Virus record (IMG/VR): IMGVR_UViG_3300044998_000627
Location: 1-26,093 of that record
Direction: 5' to 3' (one strand)
Source of the DNA: a virus
DNA length: 26,093 nucleotides
Position numbers and translations under genes: made by a program. This document shows, in pieces, positions 1-7,871 of the stretch; position 1 is the first letter of the stretch; every line of letters starts with the position of its first letter. The notes beneath the pieces are model-generated. The model had not been told where the DNA came from. It saw only the letters and a list, made by a program, of their open reading frames with translations, and did not search any database.

Positions 1-3000
1 CTGCCTCCCCGCCGAACCGGTCCGCGAGGCGTGTCACGATCGCTTGCACGCGGTCGAAGTCCTCGACGAACCCGGGGCCGGACGCGAAAAACCCGCGCGA
101 CGCGCGCAGCAGCGACTGCGCCACCTCAGGGAGCGCGGCGCCGGCCGCCGCATCGCCACCGGCGGCGCGGGCCGCCAGCGCGTCAAAGCGGCGCCGCTGC
201 TCGAGGAGCTGCGCTTCGGGCGACAGCGGCGAGAACTCGCCGACGGTGAGATCATCGCGCAACCTGCTCAGCGCGTCGGCTGCCTTCTGCAGCTCGCCGA
301 GTTGGCGCTGGGCGACCTGCAGCTGCTCGCGCTGCGCCTGCATGGCGTCGCGGGCCATCCGAACCTGTTCGTCGATCGCGTCGGTCTGCGCCTTTGCCGC
401 GCTGCGGATGGTCTCGATCTGCGACCGGATGCTCGCCTGCTGATCGGCGTTCGCCTGGCGCACGGTCTCGATCTGCGTCCGGAGCGCGCCGATCTGAAGC
501 GCCGCCATCTGGCGCAGGACCGCGATCTGCTCGTCGATCGCAGCGATCTGCGCGTCTGCGGCCTCGCGGATCGCGGCGGTCTGCTCGGCGATCGCCTGCT
601 GGAGGAGGAATTGCTCACGCTCGGCGAACTGCACGAACCGGAGCAGCGCCATGTTGCTCTCGCTCATGCCAGACGCAACCGCATCGGCGAGTTCCTGCCT
701 CTGCCGGGCATCGAGAGCAAAGACATCTGCGCGACCGTTCTGGCCCGTTGCGCGGAGCCCTCGGGTGAAGAGGTCTTCGAACGTCCGCAGCCCCTCCTCG
801 ATCTTCGCGATCTCGAAAGCCGCCGCCTCAAGCGCCTGCGCGAAGCGGAGCGCGTCAATGGCCGCGTCGTCGAGCCCGCTCTCGATCGCATCAAAGAGCT
901 CACGCGCCTGGTCGGCGTAGAAGCGGCCCGACGCCGCCGCCGCCGGGTCGAGCACCTCCAGAGCGCGCAGGCTGAAGTCCTCGGTGGTGCGGCGCGCCAC
1001 CTCCGCGGCTCGCCGCGCCTCGGCGGCGGCGGCCTCTTCGATCCGCGCGATCGTCTGTTCGAGGATGGCGGAGGACTGGGCCAGGGCGCTGTTGTACTGG
1101 TCCTGCGTGATGGCGTTCGCCTTCAGCAGGTCGCCGAGCGAGACAAGCCGCTCGTCGTACTGTCGCTGGGCGTCGGCGATCCGGTTGAGGGCATCGTTCC
1201 CACTCAGCACGTTCAACCCGCGCTCGATCTCCGCGATGAAATCTGCACCGAGACGCGCCATCCGCTCTTGGGCGACTCGGTTGAGGTCGAGCTGCTCTGG
1301 GGAGTTTGCGCGACGGCCACTTCGAAAGAGATCGTCGGACGCCTGCTGATACTCGCGTTGGATCTGCAGGAGCTGCTCGTAGACGCGCGACATATTGCCG
1401 GACGCGGCCCGGCGGAAACGCTCCATGGCCTCCTCGAAGCGATCCGACGCCTCGCGCATCGCCTGCGCGTTCTGCCGCGCCGACTGCACGAACCCGTAGA
1501 CGAGGCTGACCACGGCCCCGATCGACCCGAGGACGCCCGAGATCGCCTGCGCCGCGACCTGCGCGCCCCCCGCGCCAGTGAGTGCCCCGCCGACGCCGAT
1601 CGCGTTCCCGCTGGCATCCTTCGTCGCGCCGGCCTGCTGCATCCGGGCGACGTTTGTCGCAAGCTGCGCCGCCTGCCCAATCGCGGCCGCGAGCTCGCGG
1701 TTCACGCCGCCGAACACCGCGACGAGGCCCTGCGCGGCTGACAGCGCCTGCGCGAGTCCCTCCGCGAACTCGCCTGCCGGCTGGTCGGGAATCAGGAACG
1801 GATTGCTGCGTGCCTGCTCACTCAGGCCGAGGTACGCCGCCAGCACTCGATTCAGCCGTTCGGCACGCTCCACGTTCTCTTCGATGGCCGCGACCTGCTC
1901 GCGCGTCAGCACGATCCCCGCCTGCTTCGCCCGCTGCTCCGCCTCCGAAACAGCCTGCGCCTGCTTCTGCGCGACCACGAGGCGCTCGTACGCGGCGGTC
2001 GACTGCTGCACGGCCTGCAACTGCGCCGCCAAAGCACGCGTGGTCTCCTGTCCACGCGTGATATCCGTCGCGATGTCCTCGCGGGCGCGATTCCGCTCGC
2101 GGAGAGCGTTGCTCTCGATCAGCGCATCCCGCAGCTGCCGCTCGAGACGGATCCCGCGCTCGACGATCGCAAGGTTCTCCCCGGACAGCCGGCGCTCGGC
2201 CGCCTTAAGGTCGTTGATCGCCTGCTGCTCCGACTGCTTGAGGGCGAGCGCCTCGTTCTCGAGGCCGACCAACTCGAGCGCCTGCCGCGCGATTCGGATG
2301 CGGTCCTGTGTCTCCTCGACGGCCGCGCGCACTTGGCGCGTGCGCTCCGCGGCGACGGCGAACCGGCGCTCTGCCTCGATCGCCGCAAGGGTGAGTGCGA
2401 GGTCGCGGCCCTTGAGTTCGGACTGGGCCTTCAGCGTGTCGTTCACGGCCTTCTGCTGAATCGCCGTGATGGCGGCCTGATCGGACACCTGCCGCGCCAG
2501 GATGAGTTCCTGCGAAGCCTGCCGGATCCGCTCCGCCGCGGCCTGCTGGACCCCGCTGTCGGCGGCCAGCACGTTCGGCGGCGGAGGCAGGTTGCGCGTG
2601 GTGTCGGCGAGCCTGTTGGTGGCATCCTCGGCTTCTTTCGCGCGATTCCTCCACAGCAGCAACGCGCCCGTGATCGCCGTGACGACCGTGATGCCGATCC
2701 CAACCGGTCCGAGGAGCGCCTTCCAGAGCCCAGACGCCGCGAGCTGAGCGAGCGCGAGCGCGTCCGCGAGCGACCGGACGCCACGGGTCAGCGACAGAAA
2801 GCCGGCGATCGTGCTGGCCGCACTGGTGGCCGCCAGCGCCTGGGCCGCCGCCAGCGCCGCTTTCGCAAGTCCCGTCGTGCCGATGGCAATCGTCAGGGCC
2901 TCGACGAGCTGGCGGTTCTGGTCGAGCCAACGCGCCAGCGCGCCGAGCCCGGCGGCCAACGTGGCGGTTGCGCTGGTCGCGTCGTCGGTGCCGCTGACGA

Positions 3001-3715
3001 TCCGACCGAAAACGTTGTCGAGTTGTGTCAGCGCCTGCCCGATGGTCGTGGGGATCTTGCTTGCCTCGGCCTGCAGCTGCGGCAGCTGGTCGATGAGCGC
3101 CCCGATGACGCGGTCACTCGTGAGCTGCCCCTCAGCGCCGAGCTTTCGGAGCTGCCCGATCGGCACGTCGAGTCCGGCCGCGAGGGCTTGCGCGAGCCGA
3201 GGCGTCTGCTCGAACACCGAGTTGAGCTCTTCCCCGCGCAGCACGCCGGCGCCGATGCCCTGCGAGAGCTGCACCAACGCGGCGCCCGCCTCGCTGGCGC
3301 TGGCGCCGGACACGAGGATGGCGGAACTGACGGCTTCGGTGACGCGCAGCAGATCAGCCGACGACGTGCCTGCGGCCTGCGTCGCCGTCGCGAGTCGGGT
3401 GTACAGCCCGGCGGTCGCCTCCAGGCTCTGCCGCGTCTGCTGCGCCAGAGCAAACAGCTGTGTTTGGACGTCCGCAAACTCGGCGGCGCTGCCGGTCGCG
3501 AGGCGGAGACGGGCGTTGAGGAGGGTGTACCGATCGGCGGTGTCCAGCAGCTCGCGTGCACCGAACGCGACGCCGAGGGCGGCGCCAAGGCGCTTGACGG
3601 ACTGCTCGATGCTCGCGGACGTGCCCCCCAGCTTCCGGAGCGACCCATCCAGCCGTTCGGTCGACTGGATCGCTCCGGTAGCATCCACCCGCAGGCCGAG
3701 CGTCGCGATGTCCAT
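1..3715 (-). CDS. Tape measure protein (C-terminus cut by window edge)
   Basis: Sets tail length and is held inside the tail tube until DNA ejection. The frame is open from an ATG at 3715 to base 1, giving 1238 complete codons with no stop, so the end lies outside the window. The N-terminal part (about residues 60-250, rich in Leu, Ala and Gln) resembles the tape-measure N-terminal domain. Hydrophobic segments lie near residues 335-357 (PVGIGITVVTAITGALLLW) and about 715-735 (ISGVLGSIGAVVSLVYG). The rest is Ala/Gln/Arg/Glu-rich helix, with an 18-residue repeat near residues 1038-1145. It follows the tail chaperone genes, the usual place, and its ATG lies one base after the chaperone stop (TAGCATG), so translation is probably coupled. 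Assignment rests on size, composition and position and is firm; the exact family is not. Confidence 0.93.
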   Translation of the reverse strand, partial: MDIATLGLRVDATGAIQSTERLDGSLRKLGGTSASIEQSVKRLGAALGVAFGARELLDTADRYTLLNARLRLATGSAAEFADVQTQLFALAQQTRQSLEATAGLYTRLATATQAAGTSSADLLRVTEAVSSAILVSGASASEAGAALVQLSQGIGAGVLRGEELNSVFEQTPRLAQALAAGLDVPIGQLRKLGAEGQLTSDRVIGALIDQLPQLQAEASKIPTTIGQALTQLDNVFGRIVSGTDDATSATATLAAGLGALARWLDQNRQLVEALTIAIGTTGLAKAALAAAQALAATSAASTIAGFLSLTRGVRSLADALALAQLAASGLWKALLGPVGIGITVVTAITGALLLWRNRAKEAEDATNRLADTTRNLPPPPNVLAADSGVQQAAAERIRQASQELILARQVSDQAAITAIQQKAVNDTLKAQSELKGRDLALTLAAIEAERRFAVAAERTRQVRAAVEETQDRIRIARQALELVGLENEALALKQSEQQAINDLKAAERRLSGENLAIVERGIRLERQLRDALIESNALRERNRAREDIATDITRGQETTRALAAQLQAVQQSTAAYERLVVAQKQAQAVSEAEQRAKQAGIVLTREQVAAIEENVERAERLNRVLAAYLGLSEQARSNPFLIPDQPAGEFAEGLAQALSAAQGLVAVFGGVNRELAAAIGQAAQLATNVARMQQAGATKDASGNAIGVGGALTGAGGAQVAAQAISGVLGSIGAVVSLVYGFVQSARQNAQAMREASDRFEEAMERFRRAASGNMSRVYEQLLQIQREYQQASDDLFRSGRRANSPEQLDLNRVAQERMARLGADFIAEIERGLNVLSGNDALNRIADAQRQYDERLVSLGDLLKANAITQDQYNSALAQSSAILEQTIARIEEAAAAEARRAAEVARRTTEDFSLRALEVLDPAAAASGRFYADQARELFDAIESGLDDAAIDALRFAQALEAAAFEIAKIEEGLRTFEDLFTRGLRATGQNGRADVFALDARQRQELADAVASGMSESNMALLRFVQFAEREQFLLQQAIAEQTAAIREAADAQIAAIDEQIAVLRQMAALQIGALRTQIETVRQANADQQASIRSQIETIRSAAKAQTDAIDEQVRMARDAMQAQREQLQVAQRQLGELQKAADALSRLRDDLTVGEFSPLSPEAQLLEQRRRFDALAARAAGGDAAAGAALPEVAQSLLRASRGFFASGPGFVEDFDRVQAIVTRLADRFGGEA
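281..604 (-). repeat. 18-residue (54-base) coiled-coil repeats in the tape measure gene
   Basis: Six consecutive 54-base units, 604-551, 550-497, 496-443, 442-389, 388-335 and 334-281, encode units of the pattern Q-x-x-A-I-x-x-Q-I-x-x-x-R-x-x-A-x-A. Two units read QIAAIDEQIAVLRQMAAL and QIGALRTQIETVRQANAD. The first and last units are more diverged. The 18-residue period equals five helical turns, so this should form a regular long helix. Confidence 0.75.
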
Positions 3716-3716
3716 G

Positions 3717-4109
3717 CTAGACCTCCTCCTCGTCGTCGTGGTCCGGCACCATCTCGTGTTCGCCCGGCGGCTGCCGCAGCACGCGGTCGAGCGCGAGCAG
3801 CGCCGCCACGTCGCGCGGCGTCACGCAGCGCCCCGTGAGGCGTGCCCACGCCTCGATTTCGCTGTAGCGGAGCGGCGCGAGCCCGCCCATGCCGACACCA
3901 CTGCGCCCGACCAGCTCGTACGCCCACGACCGCAGGTGCGCGACCGGCTCGGGACACACCGGACCGTCCGCCAGCTGCGCGCGCGCCCAGAGGTCCCCTT
4001 GGGCCGCGGCGCGCTCGAGGTGCACGCGGTGCGGCACCCCATGCTCATCGGGTTGCTCGAGGCGCGAGGTGTGCGCGACATGCGCCAGCAGCTCGCTCAG
4101 GCAGCGGTG
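3717..4109 (-). CDS. Tail assembly chaperone, frameshifted extension (T part)
   Basis: Downstream half of the tail chaperone pair. Read in the -1 frame from the slip site (base 4109), it adds 130 residues to residues 1-136 of the upstream gene, giving a fusion of about 266 residues. The frame has no stop between the slip site and the TAG at 3719-3717. A GTG at 4037 could in principle start a 106-residue protein, but no ribosome-binding site is visible before it. The part around LRYSEIEAWARLTGRCVTPR, followed by a Leu/Asp-rich helix and an acidic tail, resembles phage tail-chaperone C-terminal parts. In lambda (G/G-T) and many other siphoviruses the long form bridges the tape measure and tail tube subunits. 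It sits directly before the tape measure gene, as expected. Confidence 0.82.
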   Translation of the reverse strand, partial: HRCLSELLAHVAHTSRLEQPDEHGVPHRVHLERAAAQGDLWARAQLADGPVCPEPVAHLRSWAYELVGRSGVGMGGLAPLRYSEIEAWARLTGRCVTPRDVAALLALDRVLRQPPGEHEMVPDHDDEEEV

Positions 4110-4516
4110 AAAAAACGGCTATGGTCCTGCATCGCCTCGAGGACCTGCTGGTAGATCCACGGGGCCGCCGTGAACACGGCCAGGACGTTGGACTCCGTGC
4201 ACGGCAGCGGTTCGCCGTGCGCGAAGATGCCGTGCCACTCGATGACGCAGGCAGCGGCAAGCGTCATCATCCGATGCTCCTGTTCTTCCGGCGTGAGCGT
4301 CTTCTTCTTCCGCTTGATCATGGCGTCCGCCGCCACGCGCTCTGCGGCCTTGTACCGACGCGAATACGTCCCCGCGACGCGAACCGTGACCGGCGTCGCC
4401 GTCTCGCCCGTGCCCACCTGCATCGGCTCGCCATCGGCGCCGAGCAGCTCGACCAGCGTGCCCTGGCCCTCGAGGTCAACGATCGGGGCGGCCTGCGTAA
4501 GCTCGAATCCCTGCAT
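4097..4516 (-). CDS. Tail assembly chaperone, short form (G part)
   Basis: A 139-residue protein that precedes the tape measure and follows the tail tube, the conserved position of the lambda gpG-type chaperone. The start is set by a good ribosome-binding site (AGGAG, 6 bases before the ATG at 4516). The middle holds a basic patch, MIKRKKKTLTPEEQ, and the C-terminal half is helical. The frame ends 11 bases after a T TTT TTC heptamer, so most ribosomes should make this short form and a minority the G-T fusion. It is non-enzymatic and would coat the tape measure during tail assembly. I infer the role from position and the frameshift signature rather than from clear sequence motifs. Confidence 0.82.
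   Translation of the reverse strand: MQGFELTQAAPIVDLEGQGTLVELLGADGEPMQVGTGETATPVTVRVAGTYSRRYKAAERVAADAMIKRKKKTLTPEEQEHRMMTLAAACVIEWHGIFAHGEPLPCTESNVLAVFTAAPWIYQQVLEAMQDHSRFFTAA
4109..4130 (-). promoter_or_regulatory. Programmed -1 frameshift site (T TTT TTC) with upstream SD-like element
   Basis: On the minus strand the heptamer TTTTTTC occupies 4115-4109. The zero-frame codons are CGT TTT TTC, so the heptamer is in the register X XXY YYZ needed for tandem -1 slippage. The zero frame meets TGA four codons later (4099-4097); the -1 frame stays open to 3717. A GCAGGA sequence at 4130-4125 lies 9 bases upstream of the heptamer, near the spacing of the Shine-Dalgarno-like stimulator known from dnaX. 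A downstream stimulatory structure is possible but I did not establish one. Confidence 0.85.
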
Positions 4517-4535
4517 CTGGTGCTCCTGAGTGAAG

Positions 4536-4556
4536 GTGCCACGTCCGCCGTGGCAC
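4536..4556 (-). promoter_or_regulatory. Hairpin in the tail tube-chaperone intergenic leader
   Basis: A perfect inverted repeat, GTGCCACG and CGTGGCAC, has 8-bp arms and a 5-base loop. It lies in the 163-base gap between the tail tube stop and the chaperone start, about 20 bases before the chaperone ATG. No U-tract follows, so it is not a classic terminator. It may be an attenuator, an RNA-processing site or a mRNA stabiliser. Confidence 0.5.
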
Positions 4557-4679
4557 GCCCGGTGCGAGCCTCCCTCTCCCCACTGCGCTCACGACCGGCA
4601 CGACGGACGGGCAGAATCCTTCGGGTCCTTTGCCCCAGCGGCGCGTGCCACCACCGGAGTCCTGCAATCGCTGGGTGGA

Positions 4680-5912
4680 TCAGGGCACGAACGCCGACGA
4701 CGTGCACATGGTGAGCAGCGTCGTGTCGTAGCCGGACACGCCGCGGATCTGGCCGCTGTTCCACGGCGCCGACTCGATCATTGGTCCGTCGGCGCCAAGC
4801 GGGGCATCGTTGTCGTTGAACTTGATCCGCGGCACGAAGAGGGAGAGACAGTCCTGCGGTTCGGCCCCGGGGCGGCGCAGCAGCACGTGCAGCTCGAACT
4901 CGGTCTCGTTCACGAACGCGTTGACGTTCGCCAGGCTCTGCCGCGCCAGCGAGAAGCTGCCGGAGAGCACGGCGTCATTGTCGTAGACGTCCGGGCTGAC
5001 CTGCGACCCGACCACGGGCAGCGTGGCCGCGGTGATCTGGTACGTCAGTTCAAACGCGGTCGCGACCGCGATGTCCACGCCGCCGACCGAGATGCGGGCG
5101 TCGGAGAAGACGAGCCCGTCGCCGATGGGGACGGCCGGCGACGTGAAGTAGGGCGCGTTCGCCCCTTCCAGCGTCTCCATCTTCGCGCCGAGCATCTGGA
5201 ACTCGATCGTGGCCATGCCATCCGGCGAGCCGGTGATCGTGAACCCGACGACGCGGCAGCCGTCGAACACCTGCGACGCGTCGATCCCCTGGTAGTGCTG
5301 CTCGAAGCGGAACATGCGGCGCACGGGCGCGTCCGCGTTGTTGGTCAGCTTCTTGAGGCGCGTGATCGTGACGTCCGTGTCAGGCGTCGCGTTGGCGGTC
5401 AGAGGATTCACCTCGACGCCGTTCTCGACGGGGCGGTGCAGCGTGATCGTGGTCGCGGTCAGCGCCTTGATGCGGAGGTTGCGCCCGTTGTTCGCGGCGG
5501 TCGAGTGGTCGGTGAGCCGGATCACGTCGCCGACGCGCAGGCCGAGCGTGATCCACGAGCCGGACGCCGCGACGATCGTGTCGCTCGTCGTGGTGATCGA
5601 CGTGAAGTCGGCCTCGTCGAGCTCGAGCGGCGCCTGCCAGCTGTCGCGCATCGCCGCCTCGAGCAGGTCGTCCAGGCCGCCCACGACGATGTCCGCCGGA
5701 TATGAGCCGGCCACAGAGACCGAACCGTGCCGCGCCATCAGGCCGAGGCCGTCGGCGCGGACGGCGTTTGGCAGGATAGGCGTCTTGCTGAGCTTGAGGC
5801 CGGGGCCGGGGTTGATGACGAGCACCTTCGCGTCCGACGCCCCCGGGGGCGTTGCGATGTCGACCATTTCCTTGTAGGCGACGCGGACCAGTTTGCCAGG
5901 CTGAGAGGCCAT
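4680..5912 (-). CDS. Major tail tube protein (Phage_tube_2-like)
   Basis: A 410-residue protein starting MASQPGKLVRVAYKE. The region ARHGSVSVAGSYPADIVVG followed by LDDLLEAAM resembles the start of tail tube proteins of the Phage_tube_2 type, where beta strands are followed by a short 'lllea' helix. The central part (about residues 110-170) is rich in Thr/Val strands, and the C-terminus is again beta-rich. It lies between the tail terminator and the chaperones, which is the canonical tube position. It polymerises around the tape measure to form the tail shaft. At 410 residues it is longer than many tube proteins and could carry an extra domain. A 163-base gap with a hairpin follows it. Confidence 0.85.
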   Translation of the reverse strand: MASQPGKLVRVAYKEMVDIATPPGASDAKVLVINPGPGLKLSKTPILPNAVRADGLGLMARHGSVSVAGSYPADIVVGGLDDLLEAAMRDSWQAPLELDEADFTSITTTSDTIVAASGSWITLGLRVGDVIRLTDHSTAANNGRNLRIKALTATTITLHRPVENGVEVNPLTANATPDTDVTITRLKKLTNNADAPVRRMFRFEQHYQGIDASQVFDGCRVVGFTITGSPDGMATIEFQMLGAKMETLEGANAPYFTSPAVPIGDGLVFSDARISVGGVDIAVATAFELTYQITAATLPVVGSQVSPDVYDNDAVLSGSFSLARQSLANVNAFVNETEFELHVLLRRPGAEPQDCLSLFVPRIKFNDNDAPLGADGPMIESAPWNSGQIRGVSGYDTTLLTMCTSSAFVP

Positions 5913-5951
5913 CGGTAGTTCCTCGGGAGCGAGCGGTGAGCGGAGTCAGGG

Positions 5952-6614
5952 TCAGGCAGCGATCGCGTTGCGCGCGTACGCGCGCCACGGAACGGTGAGG
6001 GTGCAGACGGCCCAGCCCCCGTCGAGGCGGCGGATCGCGCTGCTGGTGGGCGCCACGTCGCCCCGCACATAGGCAGCGCCGGCGGCGACGAGGAGGGCGA
6101 GGCCCGGCGCGTAACGAGCCTGCATGGCCGCGACCATGGCGCGGATCGCAAGCGAGCCGGTGCCTTGGAGACCGACGCAGCGGAGCACGTACAGGCCCGT
6201 GTCCTCGAGCAGGCCCCCATTGGCGCTTGCGGACCGGAGCTCGGACGTGCCGGGCACGAAGTCTTCTTCGAGGTACGGCCATCCCGGCTCCGGTCGGAAC
6301 TCCATGTTCTCCCACGCGCGACGTGACGGCAGCACCGCGTCGACGCGCCGGCCACTCGCGGCGCCCTGCGGCACGCGGGTGCCGGTCACGGTGAGCATCG
6401 TCGCGGTCACGGCGCTCACCACCGCCGGCTCCGCGGTCGTGAAGCCGAACGGCTGTATTTCCATCCCGACGCGAAACCCGTCGGTGAGAAAGGAGCCGCT
6501 TGTGCGCGAGAAGCCGGACGGCGTGGCCGCGATCGTTGCGGATCCGGTGGTGCAGACCACCACATCCAGCAGCCGCGTGCGCAGGGCGAGGTGCAGGTCC
6601 ACGTGGTTGATCAT
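5952..6614 (-). CDS. Tail terminator (gpU-like) protein
   Basis: A 220-residue protein between an HK97 gp10-like protein and the tail tube, the usual site of the tail terminator, which caps the tube and joins it to the head. It begins MINHVDLHLALRTRLL. Terminators typically open with such a short helix that addresses subunit number. The central motif WENMEFRPEPGWPYLEEDF matches the W...F.P..g.P...ED pattern of this group. C-terminal strands (GWAVCTLTVPWRAY) complete the fold. Its ATG overlaps the previous stop (ATGA at 6614-6611). Terminator function is inferred from order and the motif. Confidence 0.75.
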   Translation of the reverse strand: MINHVDLHLALRTRLLDVVVCTTGSATIAATPSGFSRTSGSFLTDGFRVGMEIQPFGFTTAEPAVVSAVTATMLTVTGTRVPQGAASGRRVDAVLPSRRAWENMEFRPEPGWPYLEEDFVPGTSELRSASANGGLLEDTGLYVLRCVGLQGTGSLAIRAMVAAMQARYAPGLALLVAAGAAYVRGDVAPTSSAIRRLDGGWAVCTLTVPWRAYARNAIAA

Positions 6615-6991
6615 GCGCCACCGCCCGACGCGAGGGCCGCGGCCTTTACGATCTGGGGCCAGCCGGCGCGCGTGAGCTTGGCGCTGTGAAAGCCGCCGAC
6701 GACCGATCGCAGGGAGAGCGTCACGCCGTCCGGTCGCACGCCGTCCTCGATGTACGGGGCGTAGACGAGCGGCGTCGTGATCTGCCAGTCGGTGAGACTG
6801 TTGAAGCGCGGGATGAAGGAGGCCCTAAGCGTCCCGGTGTCCACCGGCTGCCCAGGGGCCCCGGTGAGCGGCGATCCCTCGACGAGTGAACGCTGCACCT
6901 CGGTCGTGCACCGGACGAACGTCGCGCGCGTGACGCGTTCCGCCTTCACGCTGAACGACCGCAACTCGCGCCCGAAGCCGGCGGCGCTCAT
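6611..6991 (-). CDS. HK97 gp10-like head-tail/neck protein
   Basis: A 126-residue protein with the start chosen at the ATG at 6991, which overlaps the preceding stop as ATGA. The signature VDTGTLRASF near residue 50 and TPLVYAPYIEDGVRP near residue 75 match the DTGrLr.S and YA.yvE.G elements of the HK97 gp10 family, which acts at the head-tail joint. The gene also overlaps the next one by ATGA, placing it inside a tight block of connector genes. The open frame extends further upstream, but that part is a shadow of the next gene. Confidence 0.85.
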   Translation of the reverse strand: MSAAGFGRELRSFSVKAERVTRATFVRCTTEVQRSLVEGSPLTGAPGQPVDTGTLRASFIPRFNSLTDWQITTPLVYAPYIEDGVRPDGVTLSLRSVVGGFHSAKLTRAGWPQIVKAAALASGGGA

Positions 6992-7353
6992 CGCTGCGCC
7001 ACCACGCGCGCGAGGATCGCCACCCCGTCCGGGGCGAGCGGCTCGATGTCGCGCGCCGTGTAGGTGTGCCCGCCGAATCGCATCGTGCCACCCAGCGCGG
7101 GCAGCGCCCCGAACGTGGCTGCGACGAACAGGAAGGTCGGCGCCTCGGTCTCCACGAGTCCCAGCTCGCGGTACCGGGCGGGATTCCCCCTGGTGCGCAG
7201 CGCGTAGCCGGCGATCTCGGTGACCGTGGGCGCGCCCACGAGCCCGGTCGCCGCGTCGTACGCACTGGGCGCGGCCATCGTCCAGACGACGGGCGCGCCA
7301 GCGGAACGCACATCCGCGGCCGCCCCCGCGTGCTCCGCGGTGTAGACGCTCAT
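6988..7353 (-). CDS. Probable head-closure/head-tail joining protein
   Basis: A 121-residue protein flanked by ATGA overlaps on both sides. The sequence is beta-rich, and the C-terminal part (MRFGGHTYTARDIEPLAPDG, then VAILARVVAQR) resembles small head-closure proteins in which a strand pair ends in a Val-rich strand. Order alone, between a connector/adaptor and a gp10-like protein, predicts a stopper or head-closure role comparable to lambda gpFII or SPP1 gp16. I do not recognise a named family, so the role is inference. Confidence 0.65.
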   Translation of the reverse strand: MSVYTAEHAGAAADVRSAGAPVVWTMAAPSAYDAATGLVGAPTVTEIAGYALRTRGNPARYRELGLVETEAPTFLFVAATFGALPALGGTMRFGGHTYTARDIEPLAPDGVAILARVVAQR

Positions 7354-7868
7354 GTGCGCGCGAGCTCCACGCCCGCGGCACCGCCACCCGCGAGGAGCGG
7401 CTGAACCATGGCGAGCACCCGCGGGAAGCGAGCGATCCCGCGCGCCCGCACGGCGGGCGCCGCGTACTCGGTCTCAAGTACGTCGACCTTCTTCCGGACC
7501 ACGTTCGCGAGGGGATCCGGGCGCGCCGGATCGCCGCCGAGCGCGAGGTACTGCAGCGCCAGCTCGCACGTCGCGTCGACCACGCGCCGCGGGATCTCCG
7601 TCGCGCCGTAGAAGCGCCCTGTGGGATGGTCTGGGTCGCTGACCCACGCGCGGGGCCAGGCGAGTGCCTGCGTCGCGCTGGCGCGCAGGCCGCGCCAAGA
7701 GAGCGTCGACAAGTCGCGCGACGCTTCGACCAGCGCTGCGAACTGCGACGGGTCGGCGGTCCACACGGCGCCGCCGAGGCGACCGTCACAGTAGGCCGTC
7801 ATCGTGTCCTCGTCCGCGAACGTGTTCGCGGCCGGACTGGCCGCCTGCGCGACGAGGTCGACGGCCAC
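7350..7868 (-). CDS. Head-tail connector/adaptor, DnaT-like family
   Basis: A 172-residue protein. After a short N-terminus it reads WTADPSQFAALVEASRDLS, then GLRASATQALAWPRAWV, then IPRRVVDATCELALQYL. This order matches proteins annotated as 'DnaT-like ssDNA binding' in phage head operons (w....q..aL..as..ld....GlR....q.L.wPR....iP..v..A..ELAl). Despite that name, in this position the family is expected to be the adaptor that sits under the portal, like HK97 gp6. It is coupled to the next gene by ATGA. No motif suggests enzymatic activity. Confidence 0.75.
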   Translation of the reverse strand: MAVDLVAQAASPAANTFADEDTMTAYCDGRLGGAVWTADPSQFAALVEASRDLSTLSWRGLRASATQALAWPRAWVSDPDHPTGRFYGATEIPRRVVDATCELALQYLALGGDPARPDPLANVVRKKVDVLETEYAAPAVRARGIARFPRVLAMVQPLLAGGGAAGVELART

Positions 7869-7871
7869 GGA

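Noticed and set aside
44-1741. Plus-strand open frame of 565 codons opposite the tape measure gene
   Set aside because: Arg/Leu-rich antisense shadow of GC-rich coding DNA; the minus-strand tape measure frame is continuous and has clear protein-like periodicity.
2333-4154. Two long plus-strand frames (about 500 and 447 codons) crossing the tape measure and chaperone genes
   Set aside because: They run antisense across three well-supported genes and an internal frameshift, with low-complexity composition and no ribosome-binding site.
4536-4556. Intrinsic terminator after the tail tube gene
   Set aside because: The stem is good but no U-rich tract follows on the minus strand.
4530-5705. Plus-strand frame of 391 codons opposite the tail tube gene
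   Set aside because: Arg/Asp/Val-rich antisense shadow; the tail tube frame explains the DNA.
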